This document shows, piece by piece, positions 61,385 through 64,000 of a stretch of DNA of 64,000 bases. Numbering within the stretch: position 1 is the first letter of the stretch; each line of letters opens with the position of its first letter. The stretch comes from Mixophyes australis. Taxonomy: Eukaryota; Chordata; Amphibia; Anura; Limnodynastidae. The stretch lies in contig JAVHZZ010000005.1 in the NCBI GenBank assembly GCA_036250195.1, positions 183,813,448 to 183,877,447 on the forward strand. The letters are read 5' to 3'. The notes beneath the pieces were generated by a model that was not told the origin of the DNA, did no database searches, and saw only the letters and a list, made by a program, of their open reading frames with translations. Position numbers and translations under genes: made by a program.

Positions 61385-61948
61385 TTGCCCTTTTATAAAC
61401 TAACATATATGAGTAGAGGAAACTTAGTTCAATATTTAACAGCTTTGGTTTCCATAATCAGCTTTCGAGAGGATGTGGAAATAAATGTGTCCTTTTGCTG
61501 TACCTGCCATCAATTTAAAACCCATCAAGCTTCACCTGTGGGATTATTGCAAACCCTGCCTCTCCGGTTCCGCCCCCAAGGATCGATCTCTGTGGATTTT
61601 ATTGCGGAGTTACCACCATCAAAAAGCATAACAACTACTTTAGTTGTTTTTAATCACCTCACAAAGATGCATTATCAAAGGACCTTCTGCTAAGTGACAG
61701 TTGAATTAAAGATTATGGGAGTGTTGCATCTATATGGAGTACCTCATGTTGTGAAGTGAAGGTGACCTCAATTTTTTGGAAAATATTTTGTTGAGCAGTA
61801 AACTTAACAAAATAAATTGCCTGCATTCCATCCCCAGTCTAATGGTCAGATTGACAGCACCAATTTGACCATGGAATAATATCTTTGCTGCTATATTTGT
61901 CAACTACAGGACAATTGAATCAATGTTATTCCAATTGTAGAGTTCTCC
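61385..61948 (+). pseudogene. Ty3/gypsy integrase, decayed
   Basis: Gypsy integrase inserts the cDNA copy of an LTR retrotransposon. The reading has the end of the zinc-binding domain (FREDVEINVSFCCTCHQFKT, about 61465-61525, with the C-x2-C pair), then PVGLLQTLPLRF, and the core strand with the first catalytic Asp, ISVDFIAELPPSKS (about 61590-61630), then LVVFNHLTKM. Further on, through shifts, come LYGVPHVV, PQFFGKYF and FHPQSNGQIDSTNLTME (about 61830-61880), matching the usual YHPQSNGQ-E block, where Asp stands at the expected Glu/Thr-Glu position. Stops at about 61690 onward; it ends abruptly at the TAA repeat. Whether it relates to the solo LTRs cannot be told. Confidence 0.78.
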
Positions 61949-61993
<45 letters not shown>

Positions 61994-62010
61994 TATTATT
62001 ATTATTATTT
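61949..62010. repeat. (TAA)n-(TTA)n palindrome
   Basis: About 44 bp of AAT/TAA units followed by 18 bp of TTA/ATT units, able to fold back on itself. The junction marks the insertion point of the SINE tail on gypsy sequence. Confidence 0.92.
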
Positions 62011-62258
62011 ATCATCATCATCATCATTTATTTATAAAGCACCACCAATTCCACAGTGCTGTACTGAGAATATTTGACATTTACATCAATCCCTACCTCC
62101 ATTGGAGCTTACAGTCTAAATTCCTTAACACATACATATACATTGGTGTTAATTTTATCAACTAACCTTCCACGCAAACACGAGGAGAACATACAAACTC
62201 CACACAGTGACCCCAGTGCAGTGAAGCACGAGTGCTAGCCACTAAATCATCATGCTCC
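62011..62258 (-). mobile_element. tRNA-derived SINE with L2-like tail
   Basis: Minus-strand order: tRNA-related head (decayed, TTTAGTGGCTAGCACTCGTG near 62235-62255), the body shared with 48063-48305 (GTATGTTCTCCTCGTGTTTG; TTTAGACTGTAAGCTCCAAT), then GCACTGTGGAATTGGTGGTG, CTTTATAAATAAATGATGATG. The last part resembles the L2 ends at 26991 and 54790 (GCGCT-CGGAAT-GGCGCTATATAAATAAATG). SINEs commonly borrow the tail of the LINE that moves them. Confidence 0.82.
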
Positions 62259-64000
62259 AATATTTATTACGCATTAGTAACTGTGAAACAGTGCAATAGC
62301 TGTCTGGATACACTAATGAGACATTGATACACACAATCAGGATGAATGAGTGTGAAACTGACTATAAATATATTTTATAAGGTTACAGTAATATGATGGT
62401 AGGTGTTGCTCTTGTCTGTTTACTTGATTCTTGTTCTACTAAGGATATTTTGCAATTGCAAAAACTCATCTAAATTACGGTCATTTTGAAAAGTTATTAG
62501 TTAAACATGAATTGAAGACATTTGTATGAATTTCAACATCAAGTGAATTAATTCAATCCATCTCTATAGATCACTTAACCATTCATCTCAAATTTTAAAC
62601 TATTGCATTTATGCTTATTATTACGTCATTCTGAGTAATGTTTTGTATTCTGTGTACTGTAGAAGTATTCATTAATACAAATAATAAATAGTTTACAAAA
62701 CATGTTGAAACATAATAATAATTATTTTTTAAGTAAAGTAGATGAATTACAGTTAGATTACATTTTGATTTTGTCCAGTAGCCTTTATTGGCAACAAAAT
62801 GTTGTTAAATCAGTTTAAAAACTGCAGAAAAAAGGTATACAATAGTTTATTAAAGATTGACACATATGCCAAATTCCATAAATATATTTTAATTTGTTGC
62901 CTATATGTGGGTCATTTAATATACTGTAATATTTGTGGGATTGTCCCTTGATCTATAATGTGTGAATCTATTCTCTTGATTGTAAACCGTGCCCCTTTTA
63001 TCAGGTATGAAAACTGATCTCTTTGCAAAGCGAACCTCTGCCTACCTGACATTAGAAAATGTTATTTCTTATAAATTTCCAATGTCAGTGGCTATTGAAT
63101 CACTGGCACAAAAAGCTATTTGCACTGATGGCGTGAATGTTGCTGATGTTGGCAGTTGATGCAGCAGTGGGGGCAATCTTTATTCTGTTTTTCTATTCTT
63201 TTCTATTTTTTTAAGTATATCAGGGTTTGACTTGTCAGAAAAGTAACATTTCTAGTGTAGAGATTTTTGTTGGCAAACCCTTTCTGCTCTGGGAAAACAT
63301 AGACACAAGGGAGCCTGGGGGTGCACATTTATTAGTTTAGGACATATGTATTCACTTTGAACTTAAATAGCACAAGTTGTTAATACAGCCCTGGGTGTAT
63401 ATGTTTTATTACGTCCCTCCGTGTTTTCCTTTAAGCACATTGATTTTGAAGACCCCTTTTCAGTTATCGCTATTAATATTTCAATTATCCGATCTTTAAA
63501 TAATAGGGAATCAGTTGTATACATTTTTTCATTGATGTAGTCACCCATGCTGTAAACTCTGATCATAAGGAACATGTCAGATGATTTCTTTCGTATAGTA
63601 ACCCTATTATGTGTCTCATAAAACCTAACATCATCATTGGGAAATGTTCACTTTCTAAAAATAAGTGCTAGCCCCATACAAAGGCTCCATTGAAGATGCT
63701 ACAACATATTTAAGGGATGCCATTGCCATATTAGACAGTAAAAAATAGCTTGAAAGGTTATCTAGCATATTTGAAAAAGTATGTAGCCTGAAAAAGAGTG
63801 CTGAATATATATATAATGTCATTGAAGCATAATTTTTGTTGTAAATGAATACATAAAAATAAAAACTCTTAACAAAACTATTCGAGACATATAGCAATAA
63901 TACATAATACATAAGTACAATAAGGCAAGCAAAATTATTAACATAACTGGACAAACCATGCAATATTGGTCATTTTGTATTACTGCTGCAATTTAGCATA
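62259..64000. other. Non-genic
   Basis: AT-rich sequence without recognised genes or repeats to the end of the window. Confidence 0.45.

Overview
This window looks like nuclear DNA of a vertebrate, most likely an amphibian (frog or toad). It is AT-rich, full of microsatellites and introns-in-transposons, and its mobile elements form an amphibian-like set: a DIRS element with an SGNH-hydrolase domain, Harbinger, Tigger/pogo, Tc1/mariner, hAT, Helitron, L2 and L1/Tx1 LINEs, a tRNA-derived SINE, Ty3/gypsy remains and TTAA-flanked MITEs. The species cannot be fixed from sequence alone. I found no convincing host protein-coding exon, rRNA, tRNA gene, CRISPR array or bacterial-style operon. Nearly every recognisable coding stretch is a decayed transposon gene, and the longest open frames are by-products of minisatellites.

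Layout. 0.2-0.8 kb: solo LTR. 1.0-1.6 kb: near-perfect 608-bp palindrome. 3.6-5.3 kb: L2 LINE with a MITE inside. 5.5-8.4 kb: Harbinger element with both of its genes, convergent. 11.8-13.7 kb: DIRS tyrosine-recombinase and SGNH fragments. 16.1-18.8 kb: an inverted-arm composite holding a Helitron and a truncated Tigger. 19.3-21.4 kb: hAT element with exact 8-bp duplications and a 60-bp minisatellite. 21.8-23.2 kb: several Tc1 fragments, one broken by a small insertion, two meeting tail to tail. 23-27 kb: nothing recognised. 27.0-28.2 kb: young L2 LINE end. 30.1 kb: TTAA MITE. 30.7-32.6 kb: solo LTR (minus). 33.0-33.4 kb: LINE tail. 36-41 kb: long decayed L1/Tx1 (minus) split by a second hAT with its own minisatellite. 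42.1 kb: MITE. 43.8-45.0 kb: solo LTR. 46.3-46.8 kb: foldback element. 47.6 kb: MITE. 48.1 kb: SINE. 49.2-51.1 kb: solo LTR of the same family as the 30.7 kb copy, opposite strand. 52.8-54.3 kb: an unusual transposase-like gene remnant. 54.6-56.7 kb: mariner split by an L2. 57.7-59.9 kb: two opposed L1 ORF1 fragments. 59.9-60.4 kb: TTAA palindrome. 61.4-62.3 kb: gypsy integrase remnant, TAA/TTA palindrome and SINE.

How the pieces relate. The window is a stack of nested insertions whose boundaries can be read directly: 8-bp duplications around both hATs, 5-bp duplications around the LTRs, TTAA around MITEs, TA around mariner, and a Helitron whose empty site is preserved in the opposite arm of the same inverted repeat. 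The SINE 3' tail resembles the 3' end of the L2 LINEs here, which suggests that L2 machinery mobilised it. The most unusual items are the unassigned transposase-like remnant at 52.8-54.3 kb, the composite at 16.1-18.8 kb, the 46.3 kb foldback, and the repeated pattern of tandem arrays growing inside non-autonomous elements.
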